Shown here one piece after another: positions 17,915-27,263 of a stretch of 64,000 bases of DNA. This DNA comes from CAZCVI01 sp964502145 (lineage in GTDB: Bacteria > Acidobacteriota > Aminicenantia > UBA2199). The translations under genes were made by a program, and so were the position numbers. How positions within the stretch are numbered: position 1 is the first letter of the stretch; each line of letters opens with the position of its first letter. Where the stretch lies: NCBI GenBank assembly GCA_964502145.1, contig CAZCVI010000001.1, forward strand, positions 1-64,000, in the 5' to 3' direction. Under the pieces are notes generated by a model that was not told the DNA's origin, did no database searches, and saw only the letters and a program-made list of their open reading frames with translations.

Positions 17915-19819
17915 TTAACTAGTGCAATAAGCCGCTACCTTTTCCTTTGTTTTTTCCAATTGTCTGACTATGTCTTTAAGCAAGGGTTTGATGTTGCGAA
18001 AATAATTGGCAAAGAGTTCCAACCCCTTGCGCACAGTGGTCTCATTTAACTGGCGGGCACGGATACTTTTATACTCTTTTAAATAATGATACATCGGTGC
18101 AGCCGACCACATTTCCATGATTTCTCCATTATCCCGGTCCATGTAAAGATCGTTTTGCAATTGCTCGGCCTGCTGCAACAAGGGCACTAACTCCACTGCT
18201 ACCAGCGGCGCACTTTTTTCCAATAAGGGGAGCAACGCCACTACTTTTTGCTGGTATGCTTTGAAGAAAATGACTTTCTGCGCTAAGAAAGTAATGGAAC
18301 GTTTTATATTATCTTCTTTATCCAAGGTGGGAATAAGGGCCAAATGGCCGAGATGAATGGTTTTTTTCCCAAACACAAAACGCTCCATGGCATCATAAAG
18401 ACGAATGACCGGGATTTCAGAAAAAATACCGCCCTCGGTGGCATTAAAAAAATGGGTCCCTGGATACCGGGTCACCAATCTAGCGAGGAAATTTTTATAT
18501 AACACCAACCGCTCGGACGTGATGGTTTTGTGCCCGTAGATATTTTGGGTTTCAATGATCTTACGATCACCACCAATAGAGACACTTTCAAAACGTTGCA
18601 ATTCATCCAGGTTGCGGGTGTATTCCATTTTATCCTCTTCCCACGATGTCCCACGGCAATGATTGCGAGTATTTGAAAAAGCGAAGTCCTGCCCAATAAA
18701 AATAATGGGATTCAACCCGATATACACGGCAAAATCGAGGGCAATACTGATGACTGAACCCCAAGCTTCAATCTCTCCCAATGGCTCGCTGTGTGCTTCG
18801 AGTAAACGGGTGATGGGTTTGCCAATGGACAGGGAAAAAATATGGGGCAGAAAGTCCTGGTATATGCGATGCGCAATCCCGGCCTCGGCTACAATAAAAT
18901 GCGCTATTTTTTTCTCTGTACCCTGCACATGCAGATAGTTTTTATAGGATGGGTCACCAATAGCGGTGAAATGGGGCTGAATAGCACGGGCTAACAATGG
19001 TTTTAATGCGGTATCGACGGCTACTAACAATGCGCGGTCACGGATTTTTTTTAAGTATAATACATTCTTGTCCAACGATGGTCCGGCTCCGACCAAGAAC
19101 CCAGGCACTCCCTGAAAGATATTTTTTAAACTGGTAATCGGGCGACTCTTTAATATCAAAGGAAAATTATTCAAGATGTTTCTGGGCATCATCACACTTT
19201 CTGCCAATCGGGTTTTAAAATCGTATAGATTGCTTTTAATTTCTGCTTCCAATGCGTGTCTGGCTTTGGAAAAATATACATCCAACAGGCGGGTTTCTGA
19301 AGATAATTCGATAAACTCTACTTTCTCGAAAGCGGAGATATTAATGAATTGATGAAGCGTTTCCCCAATGAGTCCCACTTCGGGCCCGAAAATATAAAAA
19401 AACTCCTTGCACTTTAACCATTTATGCCAGGGAAACCGATACAACGACTGAAACAAAATTTCTATTTCTGGTTCGATCAATAACACCCGAGCGAGCGGGT
19501 CTTTCTTTTCCAGAATCTTTTCCAAGTGATATCCCAAGCCGAGACCTAACACCACAATATGATCGGCATTTAAATCTTTCTTTTGCAGAATCTTGATACT
19601 CTCTTCTTCGGGGTTAAACTTGGAATGCAAGTAATAGGGGATGTTGTCTTTCGCGTAGCTCAGTGTTAACGAGCCGTTTTTGGCTGTTTCTAATTTGCAA
19701 TTGTGGTTCGGCGTCGTTTCCAGCAGTTTTAATAGTTCTGGAAATTTCTCTTGCAAGAAATTCACGTTGGTTTCGTAGACACCTGGCATATTTTTTTCTA
19801 CGCTTATTGCTGCGCTCAT
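17915..19819 (-). CDS. Maf/DUF115 (MptE-like) putative glycosyltransferase
   Basis: 634 residues. The central DUF115 domain (about residues 215-400) shows FLVGAGPSLDKN, VAVDTALKPLL, HFTAIGDPS and IIFIGQDFAFS, typical of the 6-hydroxymethylpterin-pyrophosphokinase-like family. Members called motility accessory factors transfer nonulosonic acids to flagellin. Its start overlaps the stop of the upstream glycosyltransferase by 4 bases, so translation is coupled. With two glycosyltransferases in the same operon, a role in protein or surface glycosylation is likely. No flagellar gene is in view, so the acceptor is unknown. Confidence 0.8.
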   Translation of the reverse strand: MSAAISVEKNMPGVYETNVNFLQEKFPELLKLLETTPNHNCKLETAKNGSLTLSYAKDNIPYYLHSKFNPEEESIKILQKKDLNADHIVVLGLGLGYHLEKILEKKDPLARVLLIEPEIEILFQSLYRFPWHKWLKCKEFFYIFGPEVGLIGETLHQFINISAFEKVEFIELSSETRLLDVYFSKARHALEAEIKSNLYDFKTRLAESVMMPRNILNNFPLILKSRPITSLKNIFQGVPGFLVGAGPSLDKNVLYLKKIRDRALLVAVDTALKPLLARAIQPHFTAIGDPSYKNYLHVQGTEKKIAHFIVAEAGIAHRIYQDFLPHIFSLSIGKPITRLLEAHSEPLGEIEAWGSVISIALDFAVYIGLNPIIFIGQDFAFSNTRNHCRGTSWEEDKMEYTRNLDELQRFESVSIGGDRKIIETQNIYGHKTITSERLVLYKNFLARLVTRYPGTHFFNATEGGIFSEIPVIRLYDAMERFVFGKKTIHLGHLALIPTLDKEDNIKRSITFLAQKVIFFKAYQQKVVALLPLLEKSAPLVAVELVPLLQQAEQLQNDLYMDRDNGEIMEMWSAAPMYHYLKEYKSIRARQLNETTVRKGLELFANYFRNIKPLLKDIVRQLEKTKEKVAAYCTS

Positions 19820-20901
19820 GGTAAGATTTTTTTTAATTCTTCTAACAGTTTCGGGGAGAATTGCGGCGGTAATTGGCGCAGCAAGGTTTCTGCTTCTGTT
19901 GTTCGTTTCAACAAGATCAAGGCGCGGAGTTTTTCAAACCAATAGATCGGGTGATTCACATCTTGGTTCAACAGTTGCGTGGTAATTTCTAACGCTTTTA
20001 ATGGATTGGCTGTTTCATTGAGGCATCTGGCTTTGATAGCTAACAGTGGGGTGTGAGCGGGATGAAAAGACAAGCCTTTTTCGACATAACCCAGAGCACG
20101 CGACCATTGTTGCAAACTAACGGCGGCGCCAGCCACCACTTCCCAGAATTGTTTCACTTCCGGGTACTGCCGGGTCAAGTGGAACCCGATACGTAGCTTT
20201 TCCTCGGCATTTTCCAAGGTGGACAGATAATAAAAAGCCATTTTAGCAGAGGGGTCTTTTTCCCATTCACTGCGGATCAGTTCCCTGTAGGTTTTTTGTT
20301 TGAGTTGTTTCTCCTCATCCGTCCTTGAAGCGGTTGTCCACCCCATATGGTAGATGGGTACATCGGTAATGCAACTGGTAAGATGAAGTTGATGGATAGA
20401 TTCGCCCACGAGTTCGTGAATGGCGCCATGGAAACAAACGCCTTTAAAATTTCGGAATACGCGGATGAGTGGCGATTCAATATAACCGGGCGCATAGGTA
20501 TGAAACTGGGGGGGCAGGGTCATAATACTTTTCCAGAGCATGTCGTCAAAGGAATAGGTAAAATTGATCTGTTTTAGCGAGTAGGCATCTTTTTGTTGTT
20601 CTGCCATGATGGTTTTTAAACGGACGAAATCTTCGGGCAATACCTGTTCGTCAATATCCAGAACTATGACCCAGGGGCGAGTAGAAAGAGTGAGGGAGTA
20701 ATTGCGGGCCTGAGAAAAATTGTGGGTCCATTGGAAAAAGTGACGCTTTAAACGATGCTGCTGGACGATATCGTTGCTACGGTCAGTGGAACCGGTATCA
20801 ACCAACACGATTTCGTCTACCAGATCACGATGAGCCGTGATAAATTTATCCAGGTTCTTTTCTTCATTTTTATAGATCGCGCAGAGTGAGAATTCGCTCA
20901 T
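19816..20901 (-). CDS. Family 2 glycosyltransferase with C-terminal TPR-like region
   Basis: The GT-A domain shows SLCAIYKNEEKNL at the N terminus, IVLVDTGSTDRS, and the metal-binding LDIDEQV. The second half, with helical pairs such as WSRALGYVEKGLSFHP, looks like tetratricopeptide repeats. The ATG at 20901 is preferred over 20910 because AAGGA lies 9 bases before it but directly abuts the earlier ATG. Middle gene of a three-gene operon. The substrate is unknown; SunS-type enzymes with this layout glycosylate peptides. Confidence 0.85.
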   Translation of the reverse strand: MSEFSLCAIYKNEEKNLDKFITAHRDLVDEIVLVDTGSTDRSNDIVQQHRLKRHFFQWTHNFSQARNYSLTLSTRPWVIVLDIDEQVLPEDFVRLKTIMAEQQKDAYSLKQINFTYSFDDMLWKSIMTLPPQFHTYAPGYIESPLIRVFRNFKGVCFHGAIHELVGESIHQLHLTSCITDVPIYHMGWTTASRTDEEKQLKQKTYRELIRSEWEKDPSAKMAFYYLSTLENAEEKLRIGFHLTRQYPEVKQFWEVVAGAAVSLQQWSRALGYVEKGLSFHPAHTPLLAIKARCLNETANPLKALEITTQLLNQDVNHPIYWFEKLRALILLKRTTEAETLLRQLPPQFSPKLLEELKKILP

Positions 20902-20914
20902 GGTGATCATTCCT

Positions 20915-21739
20915 TTATAATACCTTTTGAATCAATTCAGTCATAGGATAATGGGTTTTGAAGTCGTGATAATTCTGCGCTGCTTTTTCTTTCAGAGTGG
21001 CGGGTTGGTTCAGCCAGGCCACGCAGGAATCAACGATATTTTCATAGCCAGTCATGGTTAGTGCTACCTTGTCGTAGCAATAATTCACCGAGGTTTCCGA
21101 AAGCACAAAGCATTGGTTATTCAGCAAATATGACACGCGTACTGCCTCGAAGATTTGTTTGGAGTAGTGGTGGATATTTAAATTTATTTTGGCACGGCAG
21201 ATCCATTTATCCCTTTTTTCGCCGTAGATACCGAAGAGCGTTTTTAATTGGCACAGGTCGTGTAGTTGTTCCAGTATTATTTTGCGTCGTTCGCCGATGC
21301 TGCCATAGAAGAGGATATCAATGTTTTGTTGTGTGGCAGGCCGGATCATTTCCAGGTTCTCGTGGTATCCGGGCACCAGATGGTGGGCGGTTAATCCCAG
21401 GTCTTTAAGAAAGGAGATATTTTTTTCCGAATAATCCCATATTGTCAGACCATGACGCAACACGTTTTCCATGTTTGGTGAGAAAGGAAATTCCTTGGTA
21501 TGGAGTTGTTCCAATTGGTAGGGAATATAGCGGATATTTTTTAAACTTTCTTGCCATTGCAGTAAATGGTAACCCAGAACAATATTGATACGGTCTGGAG
21601 CGAGTTGATTGAAGGTAAAATCGCAATGGCAGCCATTGGCTTTCAGCGCACTGAGCAGCAGCAGTCCGACTTCCCTAAAACAGAGTGAATGGGGATTGTC
21701 AGGAGGTAAGATCAGGCATACCCGGTAATTCTCTTTCAT
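20915..21739 (-). CDS. Putative glycosyltransferase (GT-B/CgeB-like)
   Basis: About 274 residues. The C-terminal part has DILFYGSIGERR, LNIHHYSKQIFEAVRVSYLL and the pattern of GT-B enzymes of the CgeB type; the N-terminal half is a weak nucleotide-sugar fold. The start is uncertain: ATG 21739 (MKENYRV) is chosen because the domain begins there, but ATG 21790 would add 17 residues. Neither has a clear ribosome-binding site. First gene of the operon with the GT2 and Maf genes. Confidence 0.6.
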   Translation of the reverse strand: MKENYRVCLILPPDNPHSLCFREVGLLLLSALKANGCHCDFTFNQLAPDRINIVLGYHLLQWQESLKNIRYIPYQLEQLHTKEFPFSPNMENVLRHGLTIWDYSEKNISFLKDLGLTAHHLVPGYHENLEMIRPATQQNIDILFYGSIGERRKIILEQLHDLCQLKTLFGIYGEKRDKWICRAKINLNIHHYSKQIFEAVRVSYLLNNQCFVLSETSVNYCYDKVALTMTGYENIVDSCVAWLNQPATLKEKAAQNYHDFKTHYPMTELIQKVL

Positions 21740-21840
21740 GTTATTTTCACTGCACGACCCATATTGAAATAATTTTTGCGCTGGATGCACAGTACAATCA
21801 TATACTAATTAAGGATAAAATACAACCGTTGTGAAAGTAC

Positions 21841-21960
21841 CTGGATTCACCAGCAGGTAATGGGAAAGACTGGACTTACTGGACTTACTGGACTTCCCAA
21901 AACCTTTGTATTTTGTCCAGGTTGTCCAGTAAGTCCAGAGTGTCCAGATAGTCCAGTTAG
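21841..21960 (+). repeat. Hairpin element, CTGGACTTA subfamily
   Basis: The left end CTGGATTCACCAGCAGG is intact. Three CTGGACTTA units follow, then the shared loop CTTCCCAAAACCTTTG, then five complementary GTCCAG units. The right end is missing where the element meets the 3' end of the YceI gene. Confidence 0.8.
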
Positions 21961-21987
21961 TTCAAAACATTATTTAAAAATTCGCGT

Positions 21988-22584
21988 TTATTTTGCCGCT
22001 GTTTTACTTTTCATTTCCAGGAGAATTTCTACCTTTACTTGGTCGCCCAATACGAAACTGCCTTTATCCAGGGCTTTATTATAATTGAGACCAAAATCCT
22101 TGCGGTCCAGCAACGTGAATCCTTCCACTCCCATTCGGACTCCGCCCATCGGGTCTGCGACTTTGCCCACTACTGTAAAAGGAATAGTGACCTCTTTGGA
22201 AACACCATGCATGGTCAGAGTTCCAATCACCGCGAAATTATCGCCTTCTTTGGCGAACCGTTTGGATTGGAACGTTATTTCTGGGAACTTCTCGACATCG
22301 AAAAAATCCGCGCTACGCAGATGTTTGTCGCGAGTCTCATTGGCCGTGTTGATACTGGTGGTTTTGATAGTGGCCGAGACGGTCGATTGGGTCAGGTCTT
22401 GCTCGTTCTCCATAATTGTCACGGAAAAATCAGTAAAACCACCACGCACTTTACTGACTACCATGTGGCTGATAGTAAAAGAAATAGACGAGTGGTACAA
22501 GTCCACTTCATAGTGAGTGGCACCAAAATCCAAACCGCTTAACGCCACGATTAACATTGCTATAAACATATATTTTTTAAACAT
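21988..22584 (-). CDS. YceI-family periplasmic lipid-binding protein
   Basis: 198 residues. A Sec signal peptide (MFKKYMFIAMLIVALSGLDFGA) precedes the YceI beta-barrel: HYEVDLYHSSISFTISHM, SADFFDVEKFPEITFQS, GTLTMHGVSKEVTIPF, RKDFGLNYN. The family binds isoprenoid or amide lipids in the periplasm. ATG 22584 is chosen over 22647 because GGAGGACGTATC precedes it and the signal peptide starts there. Monocistronic, with its own promoter at 22620-22647. Confidence 0.9.
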   Translation of the reverse strand: MFKKYMFIAMLIVALSGLDFGATHYEVDLYHSSISFTISHMVVSKVRGGFTDFSVTIMENEQDLTQSTVSATIKTTSINTANETRDKHLRSADFFDVEKFPEITFQSKRFAKEGDNFAVIGTLTMHGVSKEVTIPFTVVGKVADPMGGVRMGVEGFTLLDRKDFGLNYNKALDKGSFVLGDQVKVEILLEMKSKTAAK

Positions 22585-22619
22585 GATACGTCCTCCTTTT
22601 TTATTCTTATTTTTAGAAC

Positions 22620-22647
22620 AGTATACAAGAAAATAAATTATTTGCAA
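22620..22647 (-). promoter_or_regulatory. Sigma-70-type promoter for the YceI gene
   Basis: Minus strand: TTGCAA (22642-22647), 16-bp spacer, TATACT (22620-22625). It lies about 36 bases before the start codon. Confidence 0.55.
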
Positions 22648-22789
22648 CTCTTTTTTTTAAATATTTTTGTTTTTTCCTGGTGAAGGTTCCAACCCACCGC
22701 TCAGAAAAAAAAAGTTGAACACTGAATAGTTGAAAAAAGGATGGAATTGGAGTACCATTATGCTATTAAAGGGAAAAAGGTGACGGACA

Positions 22790-23266
22790 GTGATTGAATG
22801 TGAACGTGAGATTATTAGTATACGGGGTATGATTCATAGTGCAGGGAATACTGGGTTCCCCAGGTTAGAATGTCGTGATTCCTCTGTGCAGCACCTGGAC
22901 ATTCTCACCCGGAAATTGGCGCAACAGCGGGAGGAAAAAAAGCGCAAGAAACCGCGCATCCTGTGCAGTCAATGCTGGTATCTGATTACCCATAATGAGT
23001 ACGCTATATCTGTGGCCGGATTGTTTAAACATGTCTTTGTTAATCCTGCCGGGGTTCCTTATCAGATTGGTTGTTTTTCTTCTGCCCCGGGTTGTTGTTT
23101 CGTAGGTGAACCCACCCTTGCATTTACCTGGTTCCCCGGGTATACGTGGAGTTATGCCATGTGTGATAAATGCTTCACACACTTGGGCTGGTATTACCAA
23201 TCCGGGGAGTTTCACTTCTATGGATTGATCTTGAATCGTCTCATTGATGCTGCCGAAAAAGAATAA
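22790..23266 (+). CDS. CULT-domain (cereblon-like) zinc protein
   Basis: 158 residues. The C-terminal about 100 residues match the CULT domain of bacterial cereblon homologues: zinc cysteines CSQC (about 60-63) and CDKC (about 126-129), the stretches HVFVNPAGVPYQIGCFSSAP and FTWFPGYTW, then HLGWYYQ and FYGLILNRL. The tryptophans form the aromatic cage that binds cyclic imides and thalidomide in known members. The natural bacterial ligand is unsettled; a C-terminal cyclic imide degron is a suggestion from the eukaryotic protein. The GTG start at 22790 has AAAGG about 10 bases upstream; an ATG at 22829 is possible. No operon partner. Confidence 0.85.
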   Translation: MIECEREIISIRGMIHSAGNTGFPRLECRDSSVQHLDILTRKLAQQREEKKRKKPRILCSQCWYLITHNEYAISVAGLFKHVFVNPAGVPYQIGCFSSAPGCCFVGEPTLAFTWFPGYTWSYAMCDKCFTHLGWYYQSGEFHFYGLILNRLIDAAEKE

Positions 23267-23280
23267 AATTTTTTTTTCTC

Positions 23281-23309
23281 TTTACATTTGATGGTTTTAT
23301 ATATACAAT
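23281..23309 (+). promoter_or_regulatory. Promoter for the DHH-DUF1684-radical SAM operon
   Basis: TTTACA (23281-23286), 17-bp spacer, TACAAT (23304-23309). It gives a leader of about 80 bases before the ATG at 23397. Confidence 0.55.
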
Positions 23310-23396
23310 TTACCTTAAAATTTTTTTGCAATTTTTAAAAAGAAGTGAGTCGGATGCCTATTGAATTGTCTAGAACTTGAATAAGGAGAATAAAAG

Positions 23397-24320
23397 ATGC
23401 GGTTATTAACTCGTTCTGATTTTGACGGCCTGGTATGTGCCGTATTACTGGTAGAGGCCGGTGTGGTAGATGAATATAAATTTGTCCATCCCATTGATAT
23501 CCATGAAGGGAAATATGAGATCACAGCAAATGACGTTTTGGCCAATATCCCTTTTGTGGCAGGTTGTGGTCTTTGGTTTGATCATCACTATAGTGAAATG
23601 GAGCGGATAAAGCTCTATTCTTCCTTTAAGTACAACGGCAAAAGTGATATGGCACCGAGTTGTGCGCGGGTGATTTATAATTATTATGGTGGTGCCGCGA
23701 AATTTTCCCGTTTCGAGGAATCCGGTTTGATGGCTGCCGTGGATAAATGCGACAGCGGCCATTTGTCGCGGGAAGATATCGTCAATCCCACGGGCTGGGT
23801 CTTGCTCTCCTTTATCATGGACCCCCGTACCGGGCTGGGCAGATATAAAGATTACCGCGTTTCCAATTACCAGTTGATGGTGGAATTGATTGAATATTGC
23901 CGCACTAAAAGCGTGACGGAAATTCTCCAGGTTCCCGATGTACAAGAACGTGTGCAACGCTATTTACAACAGGAAAAAGAATACGAGGAAATGCTTAAAG
24001 CCAACAGTGTTATTGATGGCAATATCCTGGTGATTGATCTGCTCAACGTGGACCCTATCCTGGCAGGAAACCGATTTAAAGAGTATGTCCTTTTCCCCGA
24101 ACCCAATGTTTCCATTCGTTTGATCTGGGGATATCAGCGTCAAAATGTGGTAGTGACTTGCGGTCACAGTGTTTTAAATGAAACGCTAAAAGCCAATATT
24201 GGTGCCTTGATGTTGAAATACGGCGGGGGGGGGCACCCTACTGTGGGCACGTGTCAGGTCTCTTTTGAAGATTTACCGCGCGTTAAAAGCGAACTGATCG
24301 CGGCATTAAAAGAAGAATGA
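23397..24320 (+). CDS. DHH-family phosphoesterase
   Basis: 307 residues. The N-terminal DHH domain has DFDGLVCAVLL, WFDHH and VDKCDSG (metal ligands); the C-terminal DHHA1-type end has KYGGGGHPTVG. This points to an exopolyphosphatase, nanoRNase or cyclic-dinucleotide phosphodiesterase, which cannot be told apart by eye. AAGGAGAA lies 8 bases before the ATG. It ends 42 bases before the DUF1684 start, so it heads a three-gene operon. Confidence 0.85.
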   Translation: MRLLTRSDFDGLVCAVLLVEAGVVDEYKFVHPIDIHEGKYEITANDVLANIPFVAGCGLWFDHHYSEMERIKLYSSFKYNGKSDMAPSCARVIYNYYGGAAKFSRFEESGLMAAVDKCDSGHLSREDIVNPTGWVLLSFIMDPRTGLGRYKDYRVSNYQLMVELIEYCRTKSVTEILQVPDVQERVQRYLQQEKEYEEMLKANSVIDGNILVIDLLNVDPILAGNRFKEYVLFPEPNVSIRLIWGYQRQNVVVTCGHSVLNETLKANIGALMLKYGGGGHPTVGTCQVSFEDLPRVKSELIAALKEE

Positions 24321-24361
24321 ACGGCTACATCTTAGTGAATACCAAAAGGAAGGCAAAACAA

Positions 24362-25306
24362 ATGAATAATAAAAAAAACATGATCATATGTGCCCTGATC
24401 TGGGGTTTGTTTGGCAGTGGTGCAGTATTGGCGCAGGAAGTCGCGCAAAATAATGGCCGCGATGATGCGCTTAGTGCATGGAAAGGAAAGGTGCTTCAGT
24501 TTCGCACAGAAAAAGACCACGAATTCAAACACTCCTCCACCAGTCCCATGGCTGCAACCCAACGTTTAACTGTCAAAGGGGAACCTGGAAAACCGCTTTA
24601 TATTGCAGAAACCAATCATGTGGTCACGGTGTCCCCCCAGCCAGTGAAACCTGCATTGTTTACTGCTCTGGTCCAGAATAACCAATGGACCTGGGAAAGA
24701 ATGGATGCCCGGACTGTGTGTATGGTCGCGGATAAACCTGTTTCTTCTGGTGCCCCGTTGGTTTCCGAAGCTCTTTTTACTGGCGGTGAATGTGTTATTA
24801 AAGTATATACCGCGCGGGATGATCTGATTGTTATTGTCTTTGATGCAGCACGTCCCCAGATTCAGCATTTCTCGCAATTGCTTTATTATCCGCCCGATCC
24901 CGATTTTGCTGTTCCCGCTACCTTGGAAAAATTACCCGTGGCTGAACCAGTGATGTTAACTACGAGTCGCAACTTGAAAAAAAACTACTACCGTTACGCC
25001 CGTATCCATTTTACATTGGCAGGCAAGGAATTGGTTTTGACTGCTTTTAAAGCCAGTTTGGCAGACGATGAAGATGGGCGTATGCTGTTTATTCCTTTTG
25101 GTGATCTTACGAATGGAACTGATACCTATGATGTGGGGCGTTTCCTGGAAATTCCCGAACCTGCCACCGCGCAATTCACCCTGGATTTTAATCTTTGTTT
25201 TAATCCTCTGTGCAACTATTCTGATGCCTACAACTGTCCGATTCCACCCCGTGAAAACATTCTGGATGCTTCCATTAAAGCCGGGGAAAAAACATACCCG
25301 CATTGA
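24362..25306 (+). CDS. DUF1684-domain secreted protein
   Basis: 314 residues with a signal peptide cleaved near VLAQEVAQ. The C-terminal half carries the DUF1684 signature: YRYARIHFTL, LFIPFGDLTNGTDTYDVGRF, then LDFNLCFNPLCNYSDAYNCP and PPRENILDASIKAGE. The conserved Cys and Asn residues suggest a redox or metal site, but no activity is established. ATG 24362 with GGAAGG upstream is preferred to the longer frame from 24317. Its TGA overlaps the TTG start of the radical SAM gene. Confidence 0.8.
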   Translation: MNNKKNMIICALIWGLFGSGAVLAQEVAQNNGRDDALSAWKGKVLQFRTEKDHEFKHSSTSPMAATQRLTVKGEPGKPLYIAETNHVVTVSPQPVKPALFTALVQNNQWTWERMDARTVCMVADKPVSSGAPLVSEALFTGGECVIKVYTARDDLIVIVFDAARPQIQHFSQLLYYPPDPDFAVPATLEKLPVAEPVMLTTSRNLKKNYYRYARIHFTLAGKELVLTAFKASLADDEDGRMLFIPFGDLTNGTDTYDVGRFLEIPEPATAQFTLDFNLCFNPLCNYSDAYNCPIPPRENILDASIKAGEKTYPH

Positions 25307-26130
25307 GATACGAGAGTCTTATTATTTTTTTAAACCGGCGTTGTCCTGTCGGGTGTGCCACCTGCAATGCCGATGCCCAGCCCACGAATAACGTGGAACT
25401 GAACCCGCTGTGGTTGGCTGATTTTTTTAGGAAACTCAGGCAGGAGCCTTTGCCATTCTCCGGTTATATTCTGTGGACTGGTGGTGAACCTTTTTATTCT
25501 TTTCCTTCTTTAATGGTCGGTCTTGATCTGGCTGCAAGTGCTGGATATTCATCCGAGATATTAACCAGTGGCATATGGTTCAAAAGTGTTCCCGATTATT
25601 TGTCGGCGTTGGCCGCTCCATTCAAACCTCGCCTTCGTATCAGTCTTGATGCAGAGCATCAGGAACAGGTGCCGGTGTCTTTGCTTATTAGTTTAATCCG
25701 GGAAGCTGTGGCCTTGGGTTTAGAAGTGAATTTTACCTTGCGGGAGATTCCCGGTCGCTTGGAAAATTCGCCGCGCCAGTCTCTGGAAATAATCAAACAG
25801 CAATTACCGCGATTTTATGCAGAAAATATGTTACGTTCCCGTTGGCTGCATGTGATTCCCCATTTCCCGCTTACTGATCCCAAACCCCAATCTGTCGCCC
25901 GTTTATCTTGTCGCATGGCTTTTCGTGATCTTGTAATTGGTGAAGATGGTTTGGTTTATCCTTGTTGTGGATTTTTTAGCCTGCCCGCCCAGCAACGACC
26001 CATCGTAGGCAATGCACTGGTCATAAACAATGAATCTATTTTAGATTTCCGTGCCCGGCATCACTTTTACGCCCCGTGCCAGTTCTGTATTAGTGGTAGA
26101 GATGTGGCGCTGGATTCACTGCCAAGTTAA
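25303..26130 (+). CDS. Radical SAM protein with extra C-terminal cysteines
   Basis: 275 residues. The SAM cluster motif is CPVGCATC (CxxxCxxC) near residue 14. ILWTGGEPFYSFP and RISLDAEH are further core motifs, and a SPASM-like end has PCCGFF and CQFCI. The substrate is unknown. It starts with TTG, overlapping the DUF1684 stop by 4 bases, so it is translationally coupled. The last six residues (LDSLPS) and the stop codon are supplied by the left end of the hairpin element at 26110, so the native C terminus was probably different. Confidence 0.8.
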   Translation: MRYESLIIFLNRRCPVGCATCNADAQPTNNVELNPLWLADFFRKLRQEPLPFSGYILWTGGEPFYSFPSLMVGLDLAASAGYSSEILTSGIWFKSVPDYLSALAAPFKPRLRISLDAEHQEQVPVSLLISLIREAVALGLEVNFTLREIPGRLENSPRQSLEIIKQQLPRFYAENMLRSRWLHVIPHFPLTDPKPQSVARLSCRMAFRDLVIGEDGLVYPCCGFFSLPAQQRPIVGNALVINNESILDFRARHHFYAPCQFCISGRDVALDSLPS

Positions 26131-26267
26131 TGGGAAGTATGGGAATGATGGGAAGTATGGGAATTATGGGATAAACAGAAATATTCCCATTCCTCCCATA
26201 ATTCTCATACTTCTCATAATTCCCATTTGTGTTTACGATACTCTCAAAGAACTAACGGTGAATCCAG
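26110..26267 (+). repeat. Hairpin element, TGGGAANTA subfamily (copy 1)
   Basis: The ends are CTGGATTCACTGCCAAG and AACGGTGAATCCAG. The left arm has four TGGGAAGTA/TGGGAATGA-type units, the loop is ATAAACAGAAATATT, and the right arm has four CCCATAATT-type units. It is the inverted near-copy of 53487-53645. It sits between two convergent genes and overlaps the 3' end of the radical SAM gene. Confidence 0.85.
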
Positions 26268-26283
26268 GTTGCGCGTAATGTTT

Positions 26284-27159
26284 CTACTGATCTTTAAATA
26301 CGAATGAATACTCCCCTGTTTTTTCCAACACGTTGATCTCTTGTTCGTCTAAATGTTCCAGCTCATCCGCGCTCTGATCTTTATGGTGGATGATAACCGC
26401 CGTGATATTGTCATGACCGCCCGCATCGTTGGCTATTTTAATCAGTATCTCACACATTTTTTGAACCGGTTTGTTCAGTTTTAAGATCGCCTCAATCTGC
26501 GGATCCGAAATCATATCCCACAAGCCATCCGAACAAAGCAATATTTTGTCGTCTTCTCTTAATTCAAAGTGTTTATAGTCCGGGTTAATCGATTTAGAAG
26601 CGCCAATAGCTTGGTTTAATTTATTTTTCATCGGACTCACGCGCGCTTCTTCCATTGTCATTTTTCCTTTTTGGACCAGTTCCATCACATAACTGTGGTC
26701 CCGGGTCAGTAACGTCAGTCCGTTTTCATTCGCCAGATAGGCCCGTGCATCGCCCACGTGGCAGAGATGAAGATTATTATTTAATATCAACGCCACCACG
26801 ATAGTACAACCCATACCCTCGTATTGTGGATTATTCTCGGCCATTTCCAGAATTCGATCGTGGGCATGCAGTAAACTTTTGATGATGGTATCTCTGATCT
26901 TGCGGTTATCTCCTTTGATTTGTTTGATTACTTCTTCAGTCAGGAAAGAATTTGCAATAGTCGTTGCATTCAGACTGGCGATATCTCCCGCATTATGCCC
27001 GCCCATACCATCGGCCACGATAAAAAGATGCTTCTCTGGTTTGATTATAAAATAATCCTCATTTACTTGGCGGTCTTTTCCCACGTCAGTGAGACCAAAC
27101 GCCATTTTTCGCAGGGCCTCTTTGCGTGAAATTTCTAAAAATTTCTTTATTAATTTCAT
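26284..27159 (-). CDS. PP2C-family serine/threonine phosphatase
   Basis: 291 residues. PPM motifs in order: GLTDVGKDRQVNEDYF, FIVADGMGGHNAGD (metal Asp and Gly), MGCTIVVAL, CHVGDARAYL, LLTRDHS, LLCSDGLWDM and GGHDNITAV (last metal Asp). It is a stand-alone Stp/PrpC-type enzyme that would reverse Ser/Thr phosphorylation in the cytoplasm; no kinase is nearby. ATG 27159 with AAAAGGG upstream is preferred to 27198. It is flanked on both sides by hairpin elements. Confidence 0.9.
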   Translation of the reverse strand: MKLIKKFLEISRKEALRKMAFGLTDVGKDRQVNEDYFIIKPEKHLFIVADGMGGHNAGDIASLNATTIANSFLTEEVIKQIKGDNRKIRDTIIKSLLHAHDRILEMAENNPQYEGMGCTIVVALILNNNLHLCHVGDARAYLANENGLTLLTRDHSYVMELVQKGKMTMEEARVSPMKNKLNQAIGASKSINPDYKHFELREDDKILLCSDGLWDMISDPQIEAILKLNKPVQKMCEILIKIANDAGGHDNITAVIIHHKDQSADELEHLDEQEINVLEKTGEYSFVFKDQ

Positions 27160-27263
27160 TACCCTTTTGATTTTACAAAAGAACAATTTTAAAGTCAATT
27201 GAAATCGACTTTATACAAGGAATAAATTTTTTTCTGTGCTTCGTACGGGGTCTAAAAAATAAT

